40,864 nucleotides of DNA from Paratrimastix pyriformis (GCA_027972325.1 JAPMOS010000252.1:1-40864), one strand, 5' to 3'. Shown: positions 13,459 to 24,667, counted from the stretch's first letter. Notes: generated by a model not told the origin, from the letters alone. A program made the numbers and translations.

Positions 13459-13605
13459 ATGACAACTAAAACCGCAAATCCATTTGTTGCATTTGATGGA
13501 CTCTCAGATGAAGAGGCGAAGAAGTTGTTCGAAGAATACATAAATAAACGTCAGGCAGCATCACCAAAGAGGAAAAGAAGGAAAAGAAGGAAAAGAAAGA
13601 AGTGA
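13459..13605 (+). CDS. Small ORF with lysine/arginine-rich tail, 48 residues
   Basis: Starts MTTKTANPFVAFDGLSDEEA and ends in a basic run of Lys and Arg (KRKRRKRRKRKK). The acidic-then-basic layout could be a nuclear-localisation or DNA-binding tail. It lies just upstream of the polymerase region and may be a leader part of that locus. Unrecognised; as part of a fossil element its end may not be original. Confidence 0.35.
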   Translation: MTTKTANPFVAFDGLSDEEAKKLFEEYINKRQAASPKRKRRKRRKRKK

Positions 13606-16278
13606 AGGTTGCACAAGAAGAAGTTATTGATGTAGATGCATTATCAACAAAGGAGCAGAAAACGTCGAAGATGAGTTTGGAAAAATAGCACAATATGAAG
13701 TGGTAGAATGCAAAAAGCCATGAAAGGTTTTATGAAGAACTATTCGATTATGAACCATGGAAGATCGAGGCAACTGACTACAAGCAAAGTGTTGAGAGAT
13801 GTTTTGCGGACACTGAAGGAATGATAAAAAGATATTATATGAAGAAATGAAGGAGGACAGTTCAAACTGAACATCGTGTTGAAATGCCAGTTCACCAAAG
13901 AAGACAAGTCAATGTATGGACACTTTTCGTCGGGCAGCATTCGAATTCTCGGTAAGAAAGACATTGAAGAAGGAATTGGGAATGCAGTGTCGAGAATCCA
14001 AGAGCTCGTGGACAATTTTGTTAACAATGGAAGTGCATGGGTCCTAAAACGTATTGAGAATGTGTGTTTTGAATGTAGCCTCATACAAGCCAATGCGTGG
14101 AAGCAGTTACATTGTTCTTCCAGATGTTCTAAAGCAAAGAATGCTCTAATAAACGTTCATAATGATGACAATCAGTGTTTTAAATGGTGTGTCTTAGCGG
14201 CATTGCATCCAGTTGAGAAGAATGGACATCGTGTGAAACAATACATGAAGTATGAAAATGAGCTCGACTTTAAGGATTCATTTTCCAATGGAAATCGACA
14301 ATATATCACGTTTTGAGGCAAAGAATAACATAGCTATTAATGTGATTGAGCACCATATCACAACAAAGAAGGTTAAGAAGGATAAGAAGACATCAGTTGT
14401 ATTCAATCCATTGTATGTCTCACCAATTTGGAATACAGCTAAAGCAGTTGTCAACATGCTACGTATCACAGAGCTCGATGAGAATACTGAGGTGATGAAT
14501 GGAGAAGGATGTGAGAAGACTGAAACCAACTCACATTATGTGTTGATAAAAGATTTGTCTCGGCTACTGAGTTCAAGCCAGAACAATCACAAGGGCAGAA
14601 TGTATTTTTGCCTGAACTGTATGCATGGATTTTGGAATGAAAGCCTGTAGCAAAGACATAAGCCAGTGTGTTATGAGCATGAATGTTGTCAAGCATGGTT
14701 ACCAATAGAAGAAGATGCTCATGTCCAATTCAAGCATATATCAAAATCAGTGAAGCAACCTTTTGTGATTTATGCAGATTTTGAAGCACTAACGACACCA
14801 ATTGATGACGATGAGAAAAGATAAAAGCAGCATATCAGCACCACAATGTGTGTTCATATGCTTACAAAGTTGTCAGCAGTTATCCAGAGTTTGAGAGACC
14901 AATACAACTGTATCGTGGTGAAGGAGCAGTCGAGCATTTCTTAAAATCCATCATCGAAGAGCGTGAAAATATCCTGAAGATAGTCAAAAGGAACTGTGAG
15001 ATGAACTTATCGAATGAACAACAAAAGAGTTTGATAAAGCCACTGTATGTCATATTTGTGGACGAAAGATCAAAGATGAATCAGATAAAGTGAGAGACCA
15101 TGATCATATTACGGGTGAATATCGAGGGGCAGCACATAAAGGATGTAACTTATTATTCAGTCTGAAGAATTACAAGGTACCAGTTTTCTTTCACAATCTA
15201 AAGGGATATGATTCTCACCTCTTAATGCAAGAAATAGGGAACTTTAGTGAGAAAATTACATGCTTAGCATTGACTGAAGAGAAGTATCTGTCGTTCTCGA
15301 TGGATGGAAATATAGAGTTCAAAGACAGTTTTGCATTCATGACAGAATCATTGGATAAATTATCAGAGAACTTAGGGAAGAACAACTACGATGATTTTAT
15401 CAGAACAAAAGCAGATTGGGAAGGAATCAGTGAAGAGAACCTGAAACTTTTATGCCAGAAGGGTGTTTATCCATATGACTATTTGAACACAATGGAGAAG
15501 TTCGATGAGACTGAATTGCCACCAAAGGAAGCATTTTACAGTAAACTAAACGATAAAGCCATATCTGATGAAGATTATGCACATGCACAGACAGTATGGA
15601 ACACATTTGAATGTGAAACGTTAGGTGATTATCATGACATATACCTTAAAACTGATGTGTTACTATTAGCAGATGTCTTCGAAAAGTTTCGTAGCATGTG
15701 TATGAAAAATTACGGGCTCGATCCGGTATGTTACGTGTCATTACCAGCAATGTCATGGGATGCGGCACTGAAGCGTTCGAAGGTGGAGTTAGACTTATTT
15801 AATGACACACAAATGGACATGCATTTGTTTATTGAGAAGGGTATTCGAGGGAGGGATTTCAATGATAACGAACAGATATTGTCAAGCCAACAACAAGTAC
15901 ATGAAGACATACAACAAAGAGGGTAAAACAGTGTATATTCTGTATCTCGATGCTAACAACCTATACGGCAAAGCAATGAGTTACAGACTACCAACGACTG
16001 ATTTTCAATGGGAAAAGAACGTAAGCAAGTTCACGAAGAGCAAGATAATGTCATTAGACAAGAATGGAGATAGAGGCTACATATTAGAAGTGGATTTATC
16101 ATATCCAAAGAACTACATGACATGCACAATGATTATCCATTAGCGCCATGCAAGAAGGTTGTAGAAGATGAAAAGTTATCTGAATACCAGAAGTTGTTGA
16201 AGACGAATTTAAGCCTAAAGCAGGCGAAAGTTTTGGTTCCCGGCACTATTCTCAGTTCAACACGATTTACGCAGGGCT

Positions 16279-17439
16279 ATGGCCTGCGAAATCACTGCGG
16301 TGAATGATGATCTGGACGACGCAACCATTGCTTTTATTGAAAAACATGCTTCTATTCTTGATGAAGAAGATCCATTTCTGTGCTTTATTGACGAGCTCGA
16401 CGATCATCGAGCTATCTTCCGGAGCATGGACCAGCTGAGCCGTCTTTCCTTCACTTCTACCATGATCCCTGAGTTTGGCAAACTTTTGGGTATTTGGTGG
16501 CCTCTGAGAAGCGCATCCCGTCGACCAAGTTGCTTCAGCGCATCAGTTTGAGCATTCTACGGTCGGCGGGGGCGATCAATCTCTGTGCTGCCAAAAGCTT
16601 GCGCAATTGATTCAATTCATTTGTGGTGCCACCATTTTCAATTTGGAGTCTTCCAGCAAGCCCGTTACTGTATCGCGAGTATCGATGGCGACCCCCGTTC
16701 CCGCCCGACCTGTGGCTTCGGTGAACCCGTCCACTGCTTCGCCGCAATCCGGCCTGTGTCCAAAGTCACCGAGCACTGTCAAACAGCCTCCCGGAAAAGT
16801 GACCGCACATTGCATCGACCCCTCAGCTGCCCCGCTTCAGCTTGGAGGTGGTACGAGTCGGCCACGTCCGCCATCCCCTGAACCTTCGCCAGCAAAGAAG
16901 AAGGACAGGGTTGAGGAGAAGGCTGACAGCAATCCTTTTGCTGTGCGCCCTGCTGTTGCCCACCAGCAGCCCGCGCCGGTCGGGAATCCGTTCGCCAGGG
17001 TGCCGCCCCAGCCCCACTGCATCTGCAGCAGCCCCACTGCATCTGCACCAGCCCCACTGCATCTGCACCAGCCCCACTGCGACTCCCACTGTGGCCCCTG
17101 CCCATGCCCCTGCCCTGCCCCTGCCCCTGCCCCTGCCCATGTTGCCCCTGCCCATGTTGCCCCTGCCCATGCTGCCCCTGCCCATGCTGCCCCTGCGCTT
17201 GTCCCTGCCCCAGCGCAAGGGCTTCTTGCCACGCCGAAGGGAGCCTCGCTCTGCCCCACGGATCTGGGGTTGAAGGGGAGCGGGGCGGCTCGAGTGCCCG
17301 CGGGACCGGACGGGCCGCGGAGGCGGGACTTTGGATGGTGGATCCGCCAACAACACGCCCCGATGTTCGTGTTCCGCACCAGTACCAGATGGTACATGGG
17401 GACGCGGATGCCCAACGCCCAAGAAGTCCCAATGTAAGG
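16279..17439 (+). pseudogene. ORF of the nested retroelement, unknown function
   Basis: Begins MACEITAVNDDLDDATIAFI and continues with an acidic helical segment (SILDEEDPFLCFIDELDD, FRSMDQLSRLSFTSTMIPEF). A basic helical part follows (KRIPSTKLLQRISLSILRSA, CAAKSLRN), then a long Pro/Ala/Ser-rich region with a Lys-rich patch (PSPAKKKDRVEEKADSNPF) and HLHQPHC and PAHVAPAHAAPA repeats. It ends RRRDFGWWIRQQHAPMFVF... at a TAA. Two frameshifts are apparent, near 16500 and near 16610. A helical N-terminus with a disordered basic tail would suit an RNA-binding ORF1 protein, but no family is recognised. Confidence 0.45.
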
Positions 17440-17697
17440 GAATTGTGTTCCTTTCGGTTCAATCTTTTGTCCCGTTGTTCAGTCTTTTCCCTGATTTATC
17501 TCCTCGATCCACCCTATTCCTTGGTCCCCTCCCCCGTTCTTTTCTACCTCTCCCTGTCACCAGAGCCCCGCCCCTAGCCCTAGTTGCCCGCAGAATTGCG
17601 GGGACATGGGAGGGACTGGGGTCATGTTACCCCGGCTTCGGCCGGAATCGGGAGTTTTGCATCTCTATGTTGCAAACATGTATGACACACACACACA
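17440..17697 (+). other. 3' region of the nested retroelement
   Basis: Pyrimidine-rich untranslated sequence, a GC-rich hairpin (CCCGGCTTCGGCCGG, about 17631), then a short (AC)n tail at about 17684-17697. Confidence 0.5.
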
Positions 17698-18903
17698 CAG
17701 GCGAAAGTTGAGAAGTTGATTTGTGATTTTGAAGATAAGAATGATTACGTTGTGCATTATCGGGCACTCCAGCTATATTTGAGTTTAGGGATGGAACTGA
17801 AAGCAGTCAAAAGGGTGATGTCATTTAAGCAAAAGCCATGGTTAGAAGACTACATAGGATTCAATACCAATGAGCGTTCAAAAACAAAGAATGAATTCGA
17901 GAAGGCGCTATTCAAATTAGCAAACAATGCAGTATTTGGAAAACCATGCAGAACAATCGTTCTCATATCAACTTTACACTAACCTCCAGTGAGGAGAAGG
18001 CACGTAAGCTCGTAGCCAAGCGAAATTATGAGAAGACAGTGATATTTGGAGATAAACTCGTAGGCATACATGCAAGACAGACATCAGTCAAATTGAACAT
18101 GCCAATAGCAGTTGGGCAATCAATTTTAGACTTATCCAAGATGCACATGTATGACTTTTACTACAATACACTAAAAGCAAAGTATGGGGACAAAGTCAAG
18201 TTGCTATTCACTGACACTGACAGTTTATGTGTAGCTGTGGAGACAGAAGACATCTACGAAGACATGAAAGAATTTGAAGACGAACTCGATACATCCAATT
18301 ATCCAGAGGACAATGCACTATTCAGCGAAAAGAACATTGCCAAGATTGGAAAGTTCAAGGATGAAGCCAAAGGCAAGCAAATCATAGAGTTCTGTGGATT
18401 ACGTTCGAAGATGTATTCATATGTCATAGAAGGTGATAAGGAGAAGCATGCCAAATGCAAAGGTGTGAAGAAGTCAGCAATCAAGCAAGAATTGTCACAC
18501 AAAAGATTCATGGAATGTCTGAACTCAGAATGTCTGAAGCCAATGCGCAAACAGAAGTCAAAGCGCAAACAGAGAAAGAATGATGAAGAGACTGATGAAG
18601 AGATTGATGAAGAGATGGAGAAAAAGAATGAAGAAGAGATTGATAAGGCACATCCTAAGGTGAAATTTTGCACAATTCAAAGCAAGTACCATCAGTTATA
18701 TTCAGTAGCAGTGAACAAGTTTGCATTGTGCTCTTATGATGACAAAAGGTATCTCAGAAACAAGACTGACAGTTACGCATATGGGCATTATGCAATCAAG
18801 ATTGCATAATCGAATGGATGGTTGCACCATCCGTTGCATTACCGGATTAAAATGGAAGAATCAAAAGAATAAGTGAAATTTTATCAGTGTTCATTATTAC
18901 AAC

Positions 18904-18941
18904 ATGATTCGGACTTTTACCAGAAAATTACCTGAATTTTC
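18904..18941 (+). repeat. Left terminal inverted repeat of the CACTA-like element
   Basis: Core CGGACTTTTACCAGAAAATT followed by ACCTGAATTT. It pairs with 22990-23027 read in reverse, with one difference near the tip (T for C at 18909). Confidence 0.75.
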
Positions 18942-18984
18942 CCTGGGGGTTCTGGTAGGTTCTATCTCAGGCGAATCAGGTAAA

Positions 18985-19205
18985 ATCCCTGGTACGTCCC
19001 CTGGTGACTTTCTGGTACGTCCCCTGGTGAATCCCTGGTACGTCCCCTGGTGAATCCCTGGTACGTCCCCTGGTGAATCCCTGGTACGTCCCCTGGTGAA
19101 TCCCCTGGTACGCCCCCTGGTGAATCCCTGGTACGCCCCCTGGTGAATCCCTGGTACGCCCCCTGGTGAATCCCCTGGTACGCCCCCTGGTGAATCACCC
19201 ACCTG
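18985..19205 (+). repeat. Left subterminal repeats, about ten units of 20-25 bp
   Basis: Units such as CCCCTGGTGAATCCC followed by TGGTACGTCC or TGGTACGCCC, nearly perfect and in tandem. The right end has looser repeats of the same words in inverted sense (TTACCAGG, GGTAAA). Subterminal repeats in this superfamily bind the accessory protein or transposase; that function is inferred here. Confidence 0.8.
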
Positions 19206-19242
19206 GTTCGGTGTTCGTGTTGGTGGAAAACACACATGGTGC

Positions 19243-20277
19243 CTACAAAGCATCGGCAGCAGCAGCAGCTTCTGCGACTGCAGCAAGAAGGTCCTCAGCA
19301 TCAGCACCAGGGGCAGGGATGGCAGAGGGAAGGGTGGGGGGATGGATGGAAGGGGAAGGGGGGGGAGGGATGTCAGCGGCGCGGGTGGATGCGGCAGGAG
19401 GAGGAGGAGGAGGAGGAGGAAGAGGAGCAGGTGCGGCACGCTTGCGCTCCACTTTCTTTTGATAGCCCTGGATTGATGATCTCCAGTCGCGAAGATCAGC
19501 CGCTATCGAAAGTAGAAGTTCCTCCTCGCCCACTGAACATCCTGGCCACTCGTGCAGCTTGGCCACGATGTCATGAATGGCGGGTCCTGCTTTTCCGTAT
19601 TCCGGAGAGAACAGAAATTCGCGCATGAGATTGTAATATTGCCTAAAGTTGCTGCTTTTGATTCTGTAGCGCAGTGTTTGCCAGCAATTCTCCCAGAAAT
19701 TCGCATTGGAAGCCGAAAGCTCAGTCACCAACGGAGTTGCCCCCCGTCTACAATCGTGGAGAAAAAATGCGTCAGGTGTCTATGTGTGTCAGATGCAGAC
19801 TTCGTCCTGTGGGCGGGATTCGTCGAGACTGGAGTTGCTTGGGGAGCAGCAGGTGAGGACGGAGCAGGTGAGGAAGTTGGAGCAGCTGGTGAGGAAACAG
19901 GAGCTGGTGAGGAAACAGGAGCAGCTGGTGCGGAAACAGGTGGAACTGATGATGAAGTTGGGGGAATTGACGGAACACAAGTCGCTGAGCTCACCTTGGC
20001 TGACTGATTTTGTTAATGTCAGGTGGGTCGAATTTCAGACCAAGGAGAGGACGAGAGCCTTTAATTCTGCAATTTCAGATTTCGACGACGATTTCTTGTT
20101 CTTGTGCTCGGAAGAATCGGAAGAATCGTCATCATCGTCGTCGATTCGCTTTGGTTTGGGTCTGAAACGAAAAAAAAAAAAGGATCAGATGAAAACGTTC
20201 AAAAGGGACTGGTACGCGCGAAAGAATGTAGATAATACTGACTTTGCACTGCGGGATGTTATTTTTACTCGTGGCAT
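19243..20277 (-). CDS. Accessory (TnpA-like) protein of the CACTA-like element, four exons
   Basis: Predicted exons on the minus strand: 20277-20243, 20161-20041, 20003-19801 and 19747-19243. They give 864 bases, 287 residues plus stop, with one frame kept through all three junctions. Introns of 81, 37 and 53 bp have donors GTCAGT, GTCTGA and GTCTGC, and acceptors CAG, CAG and TAG; the first acceptor has a pure T-run. The product has a basic/acidic N-terminus (MPRVKITSRSAK, PKPKRIDDDDDDSSDSSEHK), a Pro/Ser/Ala linker, then a folded helical segment (SNANFWENCWQTLRYRIKSS, NLMREFLFSPEYGKAG) and a Pro-rich and Ala-rich tail. No family recognised. By position it may be the subterminal-repeat-binding partner of the transposase. 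The gene looks whole. Confidence 0.55.
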
Positions 20278-20344
20278 TTTTTTTTTGTTCTTTCTCTTTC
20301 TTTTCTTTTTGAATATTTTCGGTGTCTGCTTCACCCCTGTGAAA
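20278..20344. promoter_or_regulatory. 67-bp divergent promoter spacer of the CACTA-like element
   Basis: Only 67 bp separate the two predicted start codons. The plus strand is T/C-rich (TTTTTTTTTGTTCTTTCTCT) and then reads GAATATTTTCGG. The compact head-to-head arrangement predicts co-regulated transcription. Confidence 0.4.
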
Positions 20345-22673
20345 ATGGCTCTTCCAAACCAGACCGGATGGATCTTTTTTCCAGAAAAGCCACTTTATTG
20401 TGAGACTTGCCGAACATATTTTTCGCTTTCAACAAACAAGTACCGGGTCAAGAAAAATTGTGTTGAAAACGGGCATCAAGTTTGGCAGATTCTTTCAGCC
20501 GAGCTGCGGGTTCCTTTTACAGAAACACGGGCGTTTCTTCGGCACAAGCGATCTTCTGAGTCTGTTTGATATTCGCCCATTCCTGACTTCTTTCATCAGG
20601 ACAGAGAATGCTCCACGTCCAGCGCCAACTCCTTGCCTTGAACCAACAATTCCTTCGCCAACTTCAGATAAACAACCGCAGGACGAGGATGATGCAACCA
20701 CGATCCCGACTCTCTCTGATGAATCATCAATTTCGGAGTCAGAATCCACTGACGACGACCTCGGAGAAGGGGACTCCGACCCAAGGGTGCAGGTCCCCGA
20801 CCCAATGGCGCAGGTCACCGACCCAAGGGTGCGGGATCTTGTCTCTCTTTGGATCCAACACAATTTGACGGACGCAACCATGAAGTCTTTTCTGGGTTAC
20901 CTCCGCGTCCATGCGCCAGACGGTATTTGGCCATCTTTCAGACGTCTCCGTGAAGCCAAACTTGCCCTTCCACTTCCGACCTTGCTTCCGATTCCCGAAA
21001 AGTGCGGCGCCGGGTATCGCTTTTCTTTGGGAAATGTTGTATCTCACCTTGTTGCGCACTTTGACATTCGGACAACTCCCCCGAATCCCCGTCCCGCTGC
21101 GACAGAACCGCTCGACGAATTTTGGAAGGGATCACGCTTCGCCTTGAAATATGAGGAACACGTCAAGCACCACGTGGGGATCTTCCTTCCTTTAATTGTG
21201 GATGTGGATGACCTGGGGGTCTCCAATGGTTTACACTCGCACCGTCCATACTGCGCCATTTGGGTGACCCCCGCCGGGATCCCTCATCGGATCAGGAACA
21301 CTGTCGGATGGCTTCCTTTGGGTGTTCTGGCGAACCCCACCCGGCTGGCGAAGCAGACTCTGTTTCAATGCATCTGCCAAGATTTCGTGGCGGCGCAAGA
21401 GCAGGCGACTTCCCCCCAGTCCCCCTTTCCTGTGCTCTTTGCGGTAACAGGAGATAGCGTCGCCCTCGCCGAGATCTGTGGTGTCGTCCGTCCAGGCCGG
21501 TCTGTCCTCGTTTCTCCCATTGTGCCGTCACTTCTTGGCAGAAGCGCCCATGGATGCCTTTACTGCGAAACGTTTGCGCGGAATTCTACGTCAGTCTGCC
21601 CGGCGGAGAACTCGACTCCTCGGACGCCAGCACGGGAAGCTGAATTGCAGCGTCGATTCGAGTCTGCCTCGAATGCCACGAGTCAGCGCTTACAGAGAGA
21701 CACGGGGTACCTGCCCACTGGTTGCCCAGCTCTCCGCTTCCCCCTTGGGTTTGATCCTTACGTTTCGGCACTTCCCGACCTGGATCACATCGAGTCAGGT
21801 CACACTACCAGATTCATCTTGGCCCGCGTGCTCCAGGGGCCTCTGCGGAGTCTTGCGATTGCCCGATTGGAACAGCTGCGTGACCATCTCCCCTCACACG
21901 TCGGGGCCCTCCCGCGTCTGTCTCATGCTAAGAAGCTCAGCTTTACCGAGCTGAGGCTTCTTCTTCAGCTCTGTGGGCCCATGCTTTGGGATTCCCTCCC
22001 TGCACATCTTTTCCAAGTCGTTGTGACCCAAACGAAGTACCTCTCGTTGCTCTATAACCGCTTTTCCACACTCTCCGAACTCAAGTTGGCCGGAGAACTC
22101 ATGGTTCATCACCGACGCTTCATCGAGAGCCTTCCCCTCTCCTCGCACGCTCATCTCAACCTCCACACCGCGCTTTGTGCGTTGCCATCATTGATTCCTC
22201 ACTTTGGCTCACCTGCACTCTTCAGAAGTCAGCGGAACGAGCATCTCCACCGCAACATGAAACGCTTTTCTGGCCAAACAGCACATATGGACCCCACGAT
22301 GAGCTCCAAGTTCCTCCTCACCGCTGCGTGGCACACAGTCACCATCACACCACCAGCTCCGGCATCCCCGCCACATGTCTTGATTGGTGATGCAATAGTG
22401 CTCCCGGGCGACTTCGTGCTGGTCGAATCGCGCCAACTCATCGAAGTCCGCGGGATCACGGAGAGAACTGTGGACGGCCAACTGTGGCGACTGACCAGCC
22501 GAGTTTGCCCCTGCCCCTTTCCGACTTTTGCCAGAACGGAGGAGTGCCTCTCCGTTCCAGTCGCAGTGCTTCGCGAAAAGGTGATGCTCTTGCCCTGTTT
22601 TGGGTGTCGGAGCAGCCACATGGTCTTAAACACCTGTTTTGGAAGAGCTTGGATGTTTTTTCCCGAACTGTGA
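20345..22673 (+). CDS. CACTA-like transposase, 762 residues, one 40-bp intron
   Basis: I choose the ATG at 20345. Exon 1 is 20345-20559, the intron 20560-20599 (donor GTCTGT, acceptor TTTCATCAG), exon 2 20600-22673; the frame is kept. The alternative unspliced frame from 20400 lacks the N-terminal zinc-binding-like segment LYCETC...KKNCVENGH (Cys19, Cys22, Cys39, His44). An acidic linker follows (SESESTDDDLGEGDSD). Candidate core: PLIVDVDDLGVSN (about residue 270), then an insert, FDPYVSALPDLDHIESGH (about 460) and HLNLHTALCALPSLIPHFG (about 590) with RNEHLHRNMKR. The order (VD-DD, DL-H, H...H...FG) resembles TNP2/Plavaka transposases of the CACTA superfamily; which acids are catalytic is inference. 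No internal stop, so it may have been active recently. Confidence 0.6.
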
Positions 22674-23027
22674 TCTTGAACGCACCCCACCCCCCCCCCA
22701 CCCCCTGGGAACACGTTCGTGCCCTTCGCGCCTGGTAATTTACCAGGGGGGTTACCAAAGACTTTGCCAGGGGGTTCCACCGGGGGTTTTACCAGGAGTC
22801 GTTTTACCAGGCGCTCCTGGTAAAAGTCCTGGTCATGTCGCGAGTTTACCTGAATTTTCCCCTGGTACTTTGTGTTTTACCAGAGTGTCAGGTAAAATTC
22901 TGGTAAAACTGGTTTACCAGGGCAGGTAAAGTTCAGGTGAGGCTCTGGTAAGCCTAGTAAAGCTTAGGTAAAGCCCAGGTAAAGTTCAGGTAAATTCAGG
23001 TAATTTTCTGGTAAAAGTCCGGATCAT
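22674..23027. repeat. Right subterminal region and terminal inverted repeat of the CACTA-like element
   Basis: After the transposase stop and a C-run, the sequence repeats TTACCAGG/GGTAAA words about fifteen times and ends with TAATTTTCTGGTAAAAGTCC GG ATCAT, the inverse of the left end. Confidence 0.7.
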
Positions 23028-23032
23028 CTTGT

Positions 23033-23230
23033 ATGGAATCGTCTAAGCAGTCGACAATTGACAAGATGAATACTAAACTTACATCAATTGAACGCTCAAT
23101 GAAAGACATAACCAACCTATTAGAAGCATTGTTAGAAGAAACTGTAGTGTATGGAGAGTTACAGAAACAGGGCAGAGAGCAAAGCAGAATTCATTATAAT
23201 TTGGAAGCACCAACTGAAAATCAAAAATGA
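23033..23230 (+). CDS. Small coiled-coil Polinton ORF, 65 residues
   Basis: MESSKQSTIDKMNTKLTSIE then RSMKDITNLLEALLEETVVY: heptad-like spacing of Ile/Leu/Val predicts one long helix. It starts 6 bp after the nested transposon's outer repeat, so its own upstream region now lies on the far side of that insertion. No family recognised. It may be a small structural or scaffold protein of the Polinton. Confidence 0.45.
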   Translation: MESSKQSTIDKMNTKLTSIERSMKDITNLLEALLEETVVYGELQKQGREQSRIHYNLEAPTENQK

Positions 23231-23280
23231 AAGTGACTTAAATACAGTTGAAATATTATCTAATACTATAGTATAGTAAA

Positions 23281-23931
23281 ATGAAATAGTACATATATAA
23301 GATAGTCAACACTGTTGAGCCGAATGAATTATATATAGGTTCAACTAAGAACATCCGTTCGAGATGGGCAGTGCATAAAACGCATGTCAAGAGTGGATGT
23401 ACACATATGCTTTACAGCAGAATGATAGAAGTAGGTATTGACAAGTTTACCATTGAAGAAATAGAAGCCATTTGTGATTGTGAGAACATTAAAGAGATAG
23501 AAGAGAAATACATCAAAGAATATACAGAAAAGGGATTCAAGATGTTGAACATGATTAAAGCATGTCGCACTGAAGATGAGCGCAAAGAATACCAACAGGA
23601 GAAATACAAGAAGACGTTTTGCAAGGATTTGTCGAACTACAAGCCGAGAGAATACAAGAAGAAGGAGAAATATGTGAAAGGAGCAAGGACTCAAGTAATA
23701 GTGACAAATAAGACGGATGGTACGAAAACAATATACAAGTCACTATATGCATGCAGTGTAGCATTGAAATTGAATCCAAATCAGGTTAAACAAAGATGTG
23801 AAAGTAGTTTTACATTTGATGACCTCGTATTTGAGTATGGAGAGTCAAAGAAACTCTTACCACCACAACTCAGGAAGACATTGAACAGTTTGCAGTCATC
23901 AATTAATTACCTACTTAGGCATTTCAGCTAA
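23281..23931 (+). pseudogene. GIY-YIG homing-type endonuclease of Polinton B
   Basis: IYKIVNTVEPNELYIGSTKN followed by RSRWAVHKTHVKSGCTHML and a helix ending IEEKYIKEY is the standard GIY-YIG fold (GIY-like strand, YIG, catalytic Arg and later Glu). A Lys-rich linker (KPREYKKKEKYVKGARTQ) leads to a NUMOD1-like tail (KSLYACSVALKLNPNQVKQR) that would bind DNA as a helix-turn-helix. GIY-YIG nucleases are frequent in virophages and Polinton-like elements. Just upstream is TATTATCTAATACTATAG, a relative of the shared promoter-like motif. The start at 23281 is uncertain and the locus may be slightly broken. Confidence 0.7.
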
Positions 23932-24667
23932 GACTAACAAAGAGCAATACAAGCAAATGCTTTTTGATAAGATAAAAAACCATAAGAAGATACAGAAGGA
24001 AGATAAGGATGCACTTTATGAGTACCTCATTGATTTCTAAATAGAGTGTTTTCTCGATTTCAGTTATACTTTTAGCTAATATATCCAATGGATATCTTAC
24101 TTTTGATGAATTTGAGTAGATAGGGCACCAAGAAGAGGCAAAAATGAGAAAGTAGTGATTTTTAGATACAGGTTCAAGATGAGCAAAATTTCAATCAGGA
24201 TCACTGAAGGCTCAGCAAAGTGACATGAAATAATGCATATAGCTCAAATTATTTTCTAAAAATGGCTTAAAGAATTATGAAATATAGTAATTATGGAGTA
24301 GTACCACATAAAGGTGCTATTCTATCAGCCGCATACATGCAATGAATGGTAGCACCATTCATTCGAATGCACACATCTGTGTGCATTGCACAAGAAGCCG
24401 ACTGAATGGTTGGATGTTTTGATGAGAAGCCATGCAGTGATTAAATAATGACGGGAACACATTCAGATATCAATTGTGTTTCGCAGCGTTGTTTTCTCAT
24501 GAATTGAGCTTAGCATCAAATGAATTTTGTTCAAATAGAACCGGAAGCACTGATAAGCGCTAAAAGTGTTTCGCAGGCTATCACTGAAAAGCATACATCC
24601 ATGGAATCATGTAAGTTGCTTAGAAGGCAAAAATACCAAAATGAATAGTGATAACGGTCACATAGTT
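23932..24667. other. AT-rich Polinton sequence, no gene supported
   Basis: The first about 110 bp look like a coding remnant following the GIY-YIG gene (Lys/Asp/Glu-rich). The remainder has no open frame of note. It contains short echoes such as GAATGGTAGCACCATTCATTC, a small inverted repeat near 24345. Confidence 0.5.

Larger units (their letters stand above)
16233..17697 (+). mobile_element. Retroelement insertion in the polymerase gene, 12-bp target duplication, (AC)n tail
   Basis: CAGGCGAAAGTT occurs at 16221-16232 and again at 17698-17709, flanking 1465 bp of GC-rich sequence unlike the surrounding AT-rich polymerase gene. The insert ends in ATGTATGACACACACACACA, a short microsatellite tail. 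A target duplication of variable length plus a simple-repeat tail indicates target-primed reverse transcription by a non-LTR element. It carries one ORF-like region and a short 3' region with a CCCGGCTTCGGCCGG hairpin near 17631. No reverse transcriptase is present, so it is non-autonomous, an ORF1-only derivative, or a retrocopied host gene. Confidence 0.7.
13690..18809 (+). pseudogene. POLB: Protein-primed family B DNA polymerase of Polinton B (interrupted by a retroelement)
   Basis: Landmarks in order. NVHNDDNQCFKWCVLAALHP, at about 14150, is typical of the Polinton polymerase N-terminus. An endonuclease VII-like segment RDHDHITGEYRGAAHKGCN follows at about 15093. The 3'-5' exonuclease is marked by FHNLKGYDSHLL and LKTDVLLLADVFEKFR. 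Polymerase motif A is DANNLYGKAMS (about 15950), motif B is KLANNAVFGK (about 17925) and motif C is FTDTDSL (about 18210). A very acidic Glu/Lys/Asp stretch precedes the C-terminus, which ends SYAYGHYAIKIA. Such enzymes copy linear DNA using a terminal protein as primer. The locus is spread over several frames with about half a dozen breaks, and is split by the insertion at 16233-17697. Confidence 0.85.
18904..23027. mobile_element. CACTA-like DNA transposon with two divergent intron-containing genes
   Basis: Ends are inverted repeats of about 36 bp: left CGGACTTTTACCAGAAAATT starts at 18910, and its reverse complement ends at about 23021. The outer bases ATGATTC/GGATCAT are also nearly symmetric. 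Both ends carry dense subterminal repeats, a CACTA and hAT habit. Inside, a 762-residue transposase (plus) and a 287-residue accessory protein (minus) diverge from a 67-bp spacer. The element sits between the polymerase and the next Polinton ORF, so it does not cut a gene. A clear target duplication is not visible; at most 2-3 bases (AT or GAT) could be one. Confidence 0.75.

Noticed and set aside
20400-20599. Upstream part of the unspliced 757-residue frame as the transposase N-terminus
   Set aside because: The frame from 20345 with a 40-bp intron gives a zinc-binding-like start and a normal donor and acceptor; the unspliced start lacks these.
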